Shown piece after piece: positions 37,109-45,077 of a stretch of DNA of 64,000 nucleotides. Source of the DNA: CAVVIO01 sp963748095. GTDB taxonomy: Bacteria > Bacteroidota > Bacteroidia > Bacteroidales > UBA10428. How positions within the stretch are numbered: position 1 is the stretch's first letter; each line of letters opens with the position of its first letter. The translations under genes were made by a program, and so were the position numbers. Under the pieces are notes generated by a model. It was not told where the DNA came from and did no database searches. It saw only the letters and a list, made by a program, of their open reading frames with translations. The stretch spans positions 12,150 to 76,149 of the forward strand of contig CAVVIO010000044.1 in NCBI GenBank assembly GCA_963748095.1, in the 5' to 3' direction.

Positions 37109-40100
37109 TTAAAATTTCACATTAACACCTAAATTGATCATACGTTGCTGTGGATAATATAGTGAATATCCACTAATTTCCGGATCGGACCACTTTATAT
37201 CTTTTGCCCAGGTGAGCAGATTAAAAGCGTTTGCATATATCCGGACATCGTTGAATTTTACAATAGATACCCATTTTTTAGGCAGCGAGTAACCCAGTTC
37301 AATAGTTTTAAGTCTGACAAATGTAGCATCATATAAAAAGAATGTTGTGTTTCCGGCTTGGTAAGCATCTGCCCTGGGCATTGTTCCATTCGGGTTATCA
37401 ACTGTCCAGCGGTTATTTGCCCGATCAACAAAGCCATTGTCAAATGTAGTATTCCCTAAATTTACAAAAGTAGCGTCATAATTGTAGGCCTTGGCCTGTC
37501 CCTGTATGAATACAGATAAATCAAAACTTTTGTATTGGACACTTATATTCAATCCAAAAACAATCTGTGGAGTAGCTGTATAATCGAACCTGAACTGATC
37601 ATCCGTATTAATAATACTATCACCATTTAAGTCGAGAATTTTAATATCTCCAACCTGAGTACCTGAAGCATGAGGATAAGCATCCAGTTCTTGCTGCGTG
37701 TGAAAAATTCCATCGGCCTTATAATACAGGGGTGCCCCAATTGGATGACCGGTTCGATTCATATAAGCTTCGGTATTTGGTGTTTCATCCATATATACAA
37801 TTTTACTTTTTGCAAATGCAACATTCCCGGAGATATTATAAACCAGTTCGTTAATCGTATTTCTATGGCTTAAAACCAATTCAAATCCGTGGTTATTCGA
37901 CTCACCGATGTTTTCATCCGGTAAACCTGAAAAACCGAGAGTGTTAGGCACTGAAAGTATTCTCTGGGCCAAAATATTCGACCGTTTTTCTTTCCAAACA
38001 GTAAGATCAATTCCCAACAAACTATTCCATAAAGAAGCTTCTAACCCTGCATCTGTTTTCTTGCTTACTTCCCAGGTAACATTAGGATTGGGCATAACAC
38101 CGGCATAAATACCAGCAACATCATTAGTGCCAAATACGTAATTTTGCCCAAAAGTGTAGTTTTGTGAATATTGATAAGGATCAACACGGTCATTGCCGAT
38201 CTGTCCATGAGAAAACCTTAATTTCAACTGGTTTACAAAAGGAAGGTTGTTTTTTATAAAATCCTCTTCAGACAATCGCCATCCTGCTGAAAATGCCGGG
38301 AAAAATCCATATCGCTTGCCCTGCGGAAAAATCTGGGAACCGTCATAACGGAATAAAAACTCAATCAGGTATTTGGAGCCAAAATCATAATTGAACCGGC
38401 CAAAGTAATTATTATAAGCGCTGGAAGTAGCAGAACCTCCATTGTTCTTATCTTCAGGGGCAGTACTTCCCACATCAATCTGATCAATGGCAGGACTTAC
38501 GAAATTTTTTCTGTAAGCATCTGCCCATGTATACGTATTTTTTTGTTGTTCCTGCCCAACCATGGCCGCTACATGATGTTTATCGAAAGTTCTGTCGTAA
38601 CTAATTCTGTAGTTATACAACATGGTTGTCCATTTCCGGTATGTATCAGTAAGCTCCACCGTTGAAGTCCCTGTTCCCTGTTTCTTGTCGTATTCCTGCG
38701 TATTTACATTATATTCATAATAAGTATAAGGTAAATTATAAACCTTTTCAAACTGATTTCTCACATCATAATTGAATGAACCATCAATTTTTAAACCTTG
38801 TACAAACGGAATTTTATAAGTCGCTGTAAATGTGGAGAACAATGGATTATCTTCGGTTTTATCATAACCTCTCTGATCATTCAATAGTGGATTTTCGCCC
38901 AACCTGCCGGGGGCAATTAATCCGTTCGGATACCTGGCTACCAATGTAGGATTGGCAACCAAAATATTAGTGAAATTAATCCAGGTTTGGGCAACTGTAT
39001 ACGTTGAGTTATTGATTATTGCATTAATATTGGCACCGACTGTAAAATTTTTATTTAAATCCACATCAATTTTGGCACGCATATTATATTGGTTGTAATC
39101 TGAAGGAGAGTTCCGATAATCCCCATTTTGGTTCATTGTTGCAAAAGAAAGCAGATACCTGGTAGTTTCTGTCCCCCCTGTAACCTGTAAACTTGTGCGT
39201 TTTTGAAGCGAATACGGTTTCAATACTTCCTTCATCCAATTTGTGTTTGGATATAAAACAGGATCGGAACCATCACGATATTTTTGAATAGCGTCGGCAG
39301 AATAAAAAGGTGAATAATTGTCAGGCCGTCCCTGTCTGTACCAATCTGCTTCATTATATACTTCAGCATAAGTAGCTGCATCCAACATCTTCGGAACTTT
39401 TGTCGGATGCTGGAAAGCACTATTAAAAGAGAAATCAAATACAGGTTTGCCGGCTTTCCCTTTTTTGGTAGTAATTAAGATAACTCCATTTGCTGCCCGG
39501 GCTCCATAAATGGCAGCAGAAGCATCTTTTAATACAGATATACTTTCTATGTCATCAGGATTTAATCTGCTCATAAGATCACGGGGAACGCCATCTATGA
39601 CGATTAAAGGGCCGTTTGAATTCCAGAATTTGTTAGGATCAGCATCATCTACAAACGTAAATGATCCGGCTCCCCTGATAAGAATTCGGGGATCATCTCT
39701 TCCCGGTTCTCCGCTACGCTGGTTAACGGTTAATCCCGGTAACTTTCCAACCAGAGAACTGGTAACATTGGGCGAAGGACTCTTTGTTACCTCTTTTCCT
39801 GAAACATTAGAAACAGATCCCGTTAATGTTTCTTTTTTTTGCGTTCCATAACCGACTACAACAATTTCGTCCAATGATTTAACGTCGGGTACCAGTTTTA
39901 CATTAATAACAGTTTGTCCGGTTACCTGAATTTTCTCTGCTACATACCCAATATATGAATATACTAAAGTGGTTTCTGTATTAGGTACTTCAATTGTATA
40001 AGATCCATTTAAATCAGTTGTAGTCCCAACTGTAGTTCCCTCAACATAAACATTCACTCCCAGAAGGGGCTCATCAGTTGCAGCATCAGTTACGTTGCCA

Positions 40101-40273
40101 GTAATTTTCAATTGCTGAGCATTGATTTTTCCGGTCATATTTTGGAGGTCATTACCTGCCAACGTATTAAAGGGTACAATAAAACTCAGAATCAATGAAA
40201 GTTTTAAGGGTAGTAACAATAGCTTCAGTTTCCTTTTTTGGAAACTAACAGTCCTTTTGCAGTAGATTTTCAT
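37109..40273 (-). CDS. susC: SusC/RagA-family TonB-dependent outer-membrane transporter
   Basis: Outer-membrane beta-barrel importer of oligosaccharides, 1054 residues, normal for the family. It has a long basic N-terminus and hydrophobic signal (KLLLLPLKLSLILSFIVPF). Next comes a carboxypeptidase-regulatory-like domain about 52-135 (KITGNVTDAATDEPLLGVNVY, GTTTDLNGSYTIEVP). The SusC TonB-box stretch SLDEIVVVGYGTQKKETLTG is at about 133-152. The plug follows (LIRGAGSFTF, ISVLKDASAAIYGARAANGVILITTKKG), then a 22-strand-type barrel ending MINLGVNVKF. No N-terminal secretin/STN domain is seen, so it is probably not coupled to an anti-sigma factor. It forms the import complex with the SusD encoded 2 bp downstream. 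Confidence 0.96.
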   Translation of the reverse strand: MKIYCKRTVSFQKRKLKLLLLPLKLSLILSFIVPFNTLAGNDLQNMTGKINAQQLKITGNVTDAATDEPLLGVNVYVEGTTVGTTTDLNGSYTIEVPNTETTLVYSYIGYVAEKIQVTGQTVINVKLVPDVKSLDEIVVVGYGTQKKETLTGSVSNVSGKEVTKSPSPNVTSSLVGKLPGLTVNQRSGEPGRDDPRILIRGAGSFTFVDDADPNKFWNSNGPLIVIDGVPRDLMSRLNPDDIESISVLKDASAAIYGARAANGVILITTKKGKAGKPVFDFSFNSAFQHPTKVPKMLDAATYAEVYNEADWYRQGRPDNYSPFYSADAIQKYRDGSDPVLYPNTNWMKEVLKPYSLQKRTSLQVTGGTETTRYLLSFATMNQNGDYRNSPSDYNQYNMRAKIDVDLNKNFTVGANINAIINNSTYTVAQTWINFTNILVANPTLVARYPNGLIAPGRLGENPLLNDQRGYDKTEDNPLFSTFTATYKIPFVQGLKIDGSFNYDVRNQFEKVYNLPYTYYEYNVNTQEYDKKQGTGTSTVELTDTYRKWTTMLYNYRISYDRTFDKHHVAAMVGQEQQKNTYTWADAYRKNFVSPAIDQIDVGSTAPEDKNNGGSATSSAYNNYFGRFNYDFGSKYLIEFLFRYDGSQIFPQGKRYGFFPAFSAGWRLSEEDFIKNNLPFVNQLKLRFSHGQIGNDRVDPYQYSQNYTFGQNYVFGTNDVAGIYAGVMPNPNVTWEVSKKTDAGLEASLWNSLLGIDLTVWKEKRSNILAQRILSVPNTLGFSGLPDENIGESNNHGFELVLSHRNTINELVYNISGNVAFAKSKIVYMDETPNTEAYMNRTGHPIGAPLYYKADGIFHTQQELDAYPHASGTQVGDIKILDLNGDSIINTDDQFRFDYTATPQIVFGLNISVQYKSFDLSVFIQGQAKAYNYDATFVNLGNTTFDNGFVDRANNRWTVDNPNGTMPRADAYQAGNTTFFLYDATFVRLKTIELGYSLPKKWVSIVKFNDVRIYANAFNLLTWAKDIKWSDPEISGYSLYYPQQRMINLGVNVKF

Positions 40274-40504
40274 AATTTTTGATTTGTTAGTGGTTAATAA
40301 TAAAGTAAATGTTAGTTATTCTATCTATGTGTTAATGATTTCTTATTCAAAGATCTAACTTGCTATTCCTTTTTAATAATTCCACCACTGATGTTTAGCG
40401 GATACATACTTATCCGTATTAATACAACTTTTTTCATTGCTGATATTTCTATAGTTAATAGATATTAGTTGTCAAATCATTAGTTCATGCCCACCTATGC
40501 CGAA

Positions 40505-40552
40505 AACTATCGCGGTGCCTGTCTCGGTAACTTTCGCGGTAACTTTCGCGTA
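40505..40552. promoter_or_regulatory. Four tandem 12-bp iterons, putative regulator-binding array of the PUL
   Basis: In phase every 12 bp the plus strand reads aactatcgcggt, gcctgtctcggt, aactttcgcggt, aactttcgcgta. The CG-rich units stand out from strongly AT-rich surroundings and lie about 232-280 bp upstream of the susC start codon and about 810 bp from the LacI-family gene. I infer a binding array for that LacI protein or for an unlinked regulator. The units are direct, not the simple palindrome usual for LacI operators, although CGCGgtaactttCGCG has inverted ends. Confidence 0.5.
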
Positions 40553-40964
40553 TAAATATACTAAATTTTTTTAATTAGCAAAAGATTAACCCAAAAAATA
40601 CATCGATTTAACTTTAAGTATAAACTCAAGACACATTGGTATTTAAAGATACATTCCTGCATTAAGTGCGCAACCTCTTATATTTCCATTCACTATTTGC
40701 CCATGCTAAAAAGGGTCGCAAAAGATTATTAAAAAAAAAGGATATTGTAGTTTTATGCTAAATCACCCTGGATCATAGGACTTATATGGTAAATTAATAA
40801 GTTATATGAATACAGGAAATACCAAAGAGATAAAAAGGACCTTTTCAATCCTATAGGTATAAGTGCCTTTGGCAGGATCAAATTATTGAAAAACAGATAT
40901 ATAATAGTGTATATTTTTTATACTTCAGAAGGTTCTAAATTGACACCCACACAAAAGCTGAATG

Positions 40965-41290
40965 TCATATTTCTTCTACATTAACCGGAAACTTATACCC
41001 ATCTTTGATCTTCAGCCTATGGGCGATAATTATATAGCGTATATCTGTTTCACAAGATTGTAATAGTTTTCATTCTTATAAGTAACTCATAGATTCTGGG
41101 TTGCTTGATATCATGAGATTCATCCAATGTTAACCCTAATCCATTACTTTATATTTCAGGAAAATGCAATTGTAATACCTTCGTTTTTATTGATCCTGCC
41201 ACCTGGTACAAATATTATCCTTTCCAGAATTGCTTTTATCCTGACAGGATGTGATCCTGAATGTTTTATTTGATTAATTCAATGTATAAC
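40965..41290 (-). pseudogene. Decayed coding remnant of unknown family
   Basis: On the minus strand three consecutive open segments in different frames read like one broken protein: SHPVRIKAILERIIFVPGG with RINKNEGITIAFS (stop), GLTLDESHDIKQPRIYELL with IRMKTITIL (stop), and QSCETDIRYIIIAHRLKIK with DGYKFPVNVEEI (stop, at 40965). Together they give about 100 codons with at least two frame changes. The family is not recognised. The call rests only on the protein-like composition of the pieces. Confidence 0.3.
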
Positions 41291-41361
41291 GGTAGTTCAT
41301 TATTTATCAGAGCAAAAAATTATCTTTTTAAAAGAATGGCAAATTTCTGATGAAGAATTGA

Positions 41362-42381
41362 TTACCGTTTTAAAATCGAGGTATTCCATTGAAAATCTTC
41401 TTCGATGAGTATCTCGACGGGTGAGTTATTTGAAACATTTTGAATTTCATCAATCAGCAAATTGACTGCTACTCTACCCATCTTTCTCGGGTCCTGGTTG
41501 ATAATTGATAAAGTTGGACTAAACAAATGGGCGGTCTCACTGAAGCCATAACCCATGATTCCAATATCATCAGGAATTCTCAATCCCGTCTTTCTTATAG
41601 CTTTATATGCGCCCAAAGCAACACGGTCATTTACCGCCAATATAATTTCAGGTAACTTTTTGGTTGTTTTTAATTTTTCAAATGCTTTGATCCCGTCATT
41701 TATCTCATATCCACCTTCAATAATCCATTCTTCTCTAATTGGAATTCCATTGTTAATCAGCGCTTCCCTATAACCATTGCATCGCTCAGTGCCTATACTG
41801 GTACCGGAATAGCCAGCAAAATGCGCAATATTTGTATAACCACTGGAAATTAATTGATTGAGAGCTTCAAGGGTGCCGGTTTTATCTTCAAAAGCAACAT
41901 AACTAAACCCCATTCCTTTGATAGCCCTGTCAAAAAATACCAGGGGAATTTTCATTTTGCGGGCCCACTCAAATACCTTTTGATCGGTTGTATGTTGCGA
42001 AACACAAACAAGCAGACCGTCAACTCGCATACCGACCAGGTTCATGATATTATCACTCTCTAACTCTTCTTTTTCACGTGATACCGAGAGAATAATATGA
42101 TAATTAAGCTCAGTGGATGCATCGATTATACTATCAACCATGTATGCAAAAAAACTGTTCTCAAGGTCTGGGATAACAATACCTAATGTAAAGGTCTTTT
42201 GAAGAGATAATTGTTTGGCAATGAGGTTTGGGGAATATCCCATATCTTCAACAGCCTTTTTAACTTTTTCTTTCATCCCGGCAGAAATGTCGGGATGATC
42301 TCTCAATGCCTTAGAAACGGTAATGCGTGATACCTTTAAACTGTCAGCTATATCTTGTTGAGTTATATGATTTGATTTCAT
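41362..42381 (-). CDS. LacI/GalR-family transcriptional regulator
   Basis: DNA-binding regulator of 339 residues, normal family length. The N-terminal helix-turn-helix is ITQQDIADSLKVSRITVSKAL (about 6-26), followed by the hinge helix region DMGYSPNLIAKQLSLQKT. The periplasmic-binding-protein-like effector domain runs 60-339 (TFTLGIVIPDLENSFFAYMV, FFDRAIKGMGFSYVAFEDKTG, GIMGYGFSETAHLFSPTLSII). It stands upstream of susC in the same orientation with a 1.1 kb gap. It is the only transcription factor in the PUL; no hybrid two-component system or sigma/anti-sigma pair is present. The effector is likely a mono- or oligosaccharide released from the target glycan. Confidence 0.93.
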   Translation of the reverse strand: MKSNHITQQDIADSLKVSRITVSKALRDHPDISAGMKEKVKKAVEDMGYSPNLIAKQLSLQKTFTLGIVIPDLENSFFAYMVDSIIDASTELNYHIILSVSREKEELESDNIMNLVGMRVDGLLVCVSQHTTDQKVFEWARKMKIPLVFFDRAIKGMGFSYVAFEDKTGTLEALNQLISSGYTNIAHFAGYSGTSIGTERCNGYREALINNGIPIREEWIIEGGYEINDGIKAFEKLKTTKKLPEIILAVNDRVALGAYKAIRKTGLRIPDDIGIMGYGFSETAHLFSPTLSIINQDPRKMGRVAVNLLIDEIQNVSNNSPVEILIEEDFQWNTSILKR

Positions 42382-42676
42382 AAGAATCGTTTACAATTCC
42401 TTCTACATTAATTATTCTGTAAAAATATTACTTTTCATTCAACTTTTATGCAAGCATCTTTTAGATTAATTATTTTATTTTCTTAATTTCATCAAATACA
42501 TAACATTTTTGAATCCCGTCAAAATTACAAAAATCATATAGCTTAATAAGACGAGAAGTTTATACTGACTTAGAAAAAGTATATTATTTTTTAAAATTGC
42601 AATTCGAAAATTTGAATATTTTTTAAATGAAAACTGATTATAAAAATATTTTAGCCTGAGATTTAAAAGGATTTTC

Positions 42677-43795
42677 TTAATTATTAAAGTTCACAAATTC
42701 ATAAACGGTATTATCCTCTGCCAGTTTAAGGTATTGTTTTCCCTTTTTCTTGTCTCCCGCCCTATCATATATTCTGCTTAATCCGAAGTATCCGTATGAA
42801 ATATATTCGTTTGCATACTCGCCATATTTTTCCGCCTTACGAATACCCGACAGGTAATAGTATTCTGCCATGGTATCATTGTGATCGACCTTTTCGTATA
42901 AAATGGCACGGAAAATATCCAGTTTAGCCTGGAAATAAGTATTAACAGACCAATAGTTGATGCTGTCAAGTATTGATTCTGCCCTATTATATTTTTTTAG
43001 CAGTAAAAGATTACGGATATCCAGTGTTTTATACTGTACATTATTCGGATACATTGAGATTAACCTATTACTGTACACAAGAGATGAATCGGGATCCCGT
43101 TCGAAATTCAGGTAAATACCAGAAAGGAAAGAGTTTGATTCGGCTTTTAAAAAAATAGAACTTCTGGCTGCAATTTTAAGTTGTTCCAATCCCAGTTTTT
43201 TATCACCTTTTGGGAAAAATATCAACATCGGTTTATATACCGGGTGAGCTTCGGGATATGCTTCCCGGTAATAATTATATAATCCGGTGATATAATAAAA
43301 ATCGTGATAGGTATCGGTAAAATTAAATGCTTTCATAACAAAATGAAAAGTTTCGGGAGCCAGGGAAATTACTTTACCAGTAAGATCATTATCGGCATAA
43401 TACATCAACAACATACCCATCGCTCCCAAACCTGCCAGAAGGTTCTCCGCATCACTGTCATTTTCCTTAAACGCCTTCTCCGCCAGGTCAATGCATGTCG
43501 ACATTTCATTTACAAATTCTTTGTTTTCCTCGGAACCCGGTATCATTGGTAAATATTTCCAATACAGAATCAATCCTTTAAACAGATGAGGTACAGAATG
43601 ATTCGGATATTTATTGTTGATATATTTATAAACTTCTTCGGCTTTATCAAATTCGCAGTTATATATGTAGTAAACTCCTTGTTCAATTTTTAAATATGCT
43701 TCTTTGTCCTTAAGAATTTGTGCCTGAACATTGGTGATAAATAATATATTGATTGAAAACAGAACCAGTAAAGAAGATAATTTTTTTAAGGCCAT
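42677..43795 (-). CDS. Exported TPR-like protein
   Basis: Protein of 372 residues with a signal peptide (LSSLLVLFSINILFITNVQA). The mature part consists of helix pairs resembling tetratricopeptide repeats: YLKIEQGVYYIYNCEFDKAEEVYKYI, AAGSSIF-like middle helices, YNRAESILDSINYW, and SYGYFGLSRIYDRAGDKKKGKQYLKLAE near the C-terminus. The family is common in Bacteroidota and of unknown function, probably a periplasmic scaffold. It is monocistronic, divergent from mnmA, with a good TAnnTTTG box 60 bp upstream. It marks the right boundary of the PUL. Confidence 0.8.
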   Translation of the reverse strand: MALKKLSSLLVLFSINILFITNVQAQILKDKEAYLKIEQGVYYIYNCEFDKAEEVYKYINNKYPNHSVPHLFKGLILYWKYLPMIPGSEENKEFVNEMSTCIDLAEKAFKENDSDAENLLAGLGAMGMLLMYYADNDLTGKVISLAPETFHFVMKAFNFTDTYHDFYYITGLYNYYREAYPEAHPVYKPMLIFFPKGDKKLGLEQLKIAARSSIFLKAESNSFLSGIYLNFERDPDSSLVYSNRLISMYPNNVQYKTLDIRNLLLLKKYNRAESILDSINYWSVNTYFQAKLDIFRAILYEKVDHNDTMAEYYYLSGIRKAEKYGEYANEYISYGYFGLSRIYDRAGDKKKGKQYLKLAEDNTVYEFVNFNN

Positions 43796-43855
43796 TAATC
43801 TTTAATTATAATTTGATTTTCTTTCTGAAAACAGATGCTTTGGTAATAACTGTTT

Positions 43856-43863
43856 CAAAGGTA
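43856..43863 (-). promoter_or_regulatory. Bacteroidota -7 box (TACCTTTG) for the TPR gene
   Basis: Minus strand TACCTTTG matches TAnnTTTG exactly. It predicts a start of transcription near 43852 and a leader of about 57 nt. A TTTG -33 element at the right distance was not found. Confidence 0.45.
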
Positions 43864-43957
43864 GAATTTTTGTACATTACCTTATGTTAAGTTTTTATTA
43901 TTTTCTTATTCATTATTAGTTTTAGCTTTAAAATTTTTTACAATCAAATAAAATCTC

Positions 43958-45025
43958 ATGTTAAATAACCGGGTTCTATTGGCGATAAGCGGCGGCGTAG
44001 ATAGTTCAGTGGCGGCATACCTGTTACAACAAATGGGATACGAGGTAGTAGGGCTGACTTTCATTTTTTGGAAATCTGAACTAACAGCTTCTAAAACCGA
44101 AACACATTCTTATATGGATAATGCACATAAACTGGCAGAACAATTAGGTATCAGGCATTATGTGAAAGACGTCAGTGCAGATTTCAAAACCAATGTGCTG
44201 GATTATTTTTATTCTGATTATTTAAATGGCCGCACCCCATTCCCTTGTGTTGTCTGTAACAATACGGTAAAATGGTTTTATCTTGAACAATTTGCTGACA
44301 GTCTTAACTGCAGCTATCTGGCAACAGGACACTATGCAAATATTGTATATAAAAATCCGCATTATTATCTTACGGTGGCGGAAGATCAGGAAAAAGACCA
44401 GACATTTTTTCTATGGGGACTTCCGCAAAACATACTTGCAAAAAGTCTTTTCCCGCTCGGCAACCTTTATAAAACAAAAGTGAAGGAAATAGCAGAAAGC
44501 CTGGGTTGGAAATCTCTTGTCAGGAAAAAAGAAAGTATGGGCCCCTGCTTTACAGATGGAAATGATTACAGATCATTTCTTGATAATCTCATGACAGAAG
44601 AAGGTTCCCATCCGGGAAAAGGGTATTTTTTAAATGAAAAGGGAAAGATTCTTGGAGAACATAATGGATATCCCTATTTTACTGTCGGGCAACGCCGAGG
44701 CCTGGGTATTAATCACAACAAACCTTATTATGTAAAATCAATTAATCCGGTTGAAAATACGGTAATACTAAGTGATAAAAAATCGCTCTTTGTTCATTCC
44801 TTTTATATAACCTCCTTTCGGTTTGTAAATCTGAGTGACGTGCAAAACAAAGAGCTTATTGTAAAAATCAGGTACCGAAAACAAGCCACACTATGCCGGC
44901 TTGAAATCATTGATCATAAAAGTGCAAAAGTTAATTTACTGGAACCGCTTGATTCTGTCGCTGCAGGGCAGACAGCCGTCTTTTATGAAAAAAACAAAGT
45001 GATGGGGGGAGGTTTTATTTTATAA
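43958..45025 (+). CDS. mnmA: tRNA-specific 2-thiouridylase MnmA
   Basis: Cytoplasmic enzyme of 355 residues that places sulfur at U34 of tRNA Lys, Glu and Gln. PP-loop SGGVDSS at 11-17, first catalytic Cys in PFPCVVCN (97 or 100), GHYANI at 123, persulfide-carrying second Cys196 in ESMGPCFTDGNDYRSFL, and the substrate-binding FTVGQRRGLGI (about 245). The C-terminal beta domain ends AVFYEKNKVMGGGFIL. The usual GICFIG around the second Cys reads GPCFTDG here, a variant seen in Bacteroidota paralogues. Divergent from the TPR gene and convergent with the ABC permease. Confidence 0.94.
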   Translation: MLNNRVLLAISGGVDSSVAAYLLQQMGYEVVGLTFIFWKSELTASKTETHSYMDNAHKLAEQLGIRHYVKDVSADFKTNVLDYFYSDYLNGRTPFPCVVCNNTVKWFYLEQFADSLNCSYLATGHYANIVYKNPHYYLTVAEDQEKDQTFFLWGLPQNILAKSLFPLGNLYKTKVKEIAESLGWKSLVRKKESMGPCFTDGNDYRSFLDNLMTEEGSHPGKGYFLNEKGKILGEHNGYPYFTVGQRRGLGINHNKPYYVKSINPVENTVILSDKKSLFVHSFYITSFRFVNLSDVQNKELIVKIRYRKQATLCRLEIIDHKSAKVNLLEPLDSVAAGQTAVFYEKNKVMGGGFIL

Positions 45026-45029
45026 AAGT

Positions 45030-45075
45030 TAAATAATATGAAATGAATTATTAATAATTCATTTCATATTATTTA
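45030..45075. terminator. Perfect 46-bp palindrome between convergent genes (bidirectional terminator)
   Basis: Positions 45030-45052 are the exact reverse complement of 45053-45075, with no spacer, starting 5 bp after the mnmA stop and ending 2 bp before the stop of the convergent permease. The stem is almost pure A/T (two G/C pairs per arm). As RNA it would fold into a long hairpin for either transcript and probably protects or ends both mRNAs. Confidence 0.65.
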
Positions 45076-45077
45076 GT

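Larger units (their letters stand above)
40274..41361 (-). other. Long regulatory and degenerate region between the LacI gene and susC
   Basis: About 1.1 kb without an intact gene. The part near susC is the presumed PUL promoter region and holds four tandem 12-bp units at 40505-40552 (listed separately). The part near the LacI gene holds a decayed coding remnant at about 40965-41290 (listed separately). No tRNA, IS end or CRISPR structure is seen. Confidence 0.6.

Noticed and set aside
1..40273. Long open frames on the plus strand opposite the PUL enzymes (for example 5261-5758, 33915-34526, 28982-29407)
   Set aside because: They are shadows of real minus-strand genes that have catalytic motifs, signal peptides and operon spacing. 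The plus-strand translations show no family pattern.
40505..40552. CRISPR-like array
   Set aside because: The units are only 12 bp, directly abutting, with no spacers and no cas genes. A binding-site array is the better description.
41362..42381. Regulator acting through the classical CcpA/LacI palindrome near its own gene
   Set aside because: No convincing 14-16 bp palindrome with a central CG was found within 300 bp on either side.
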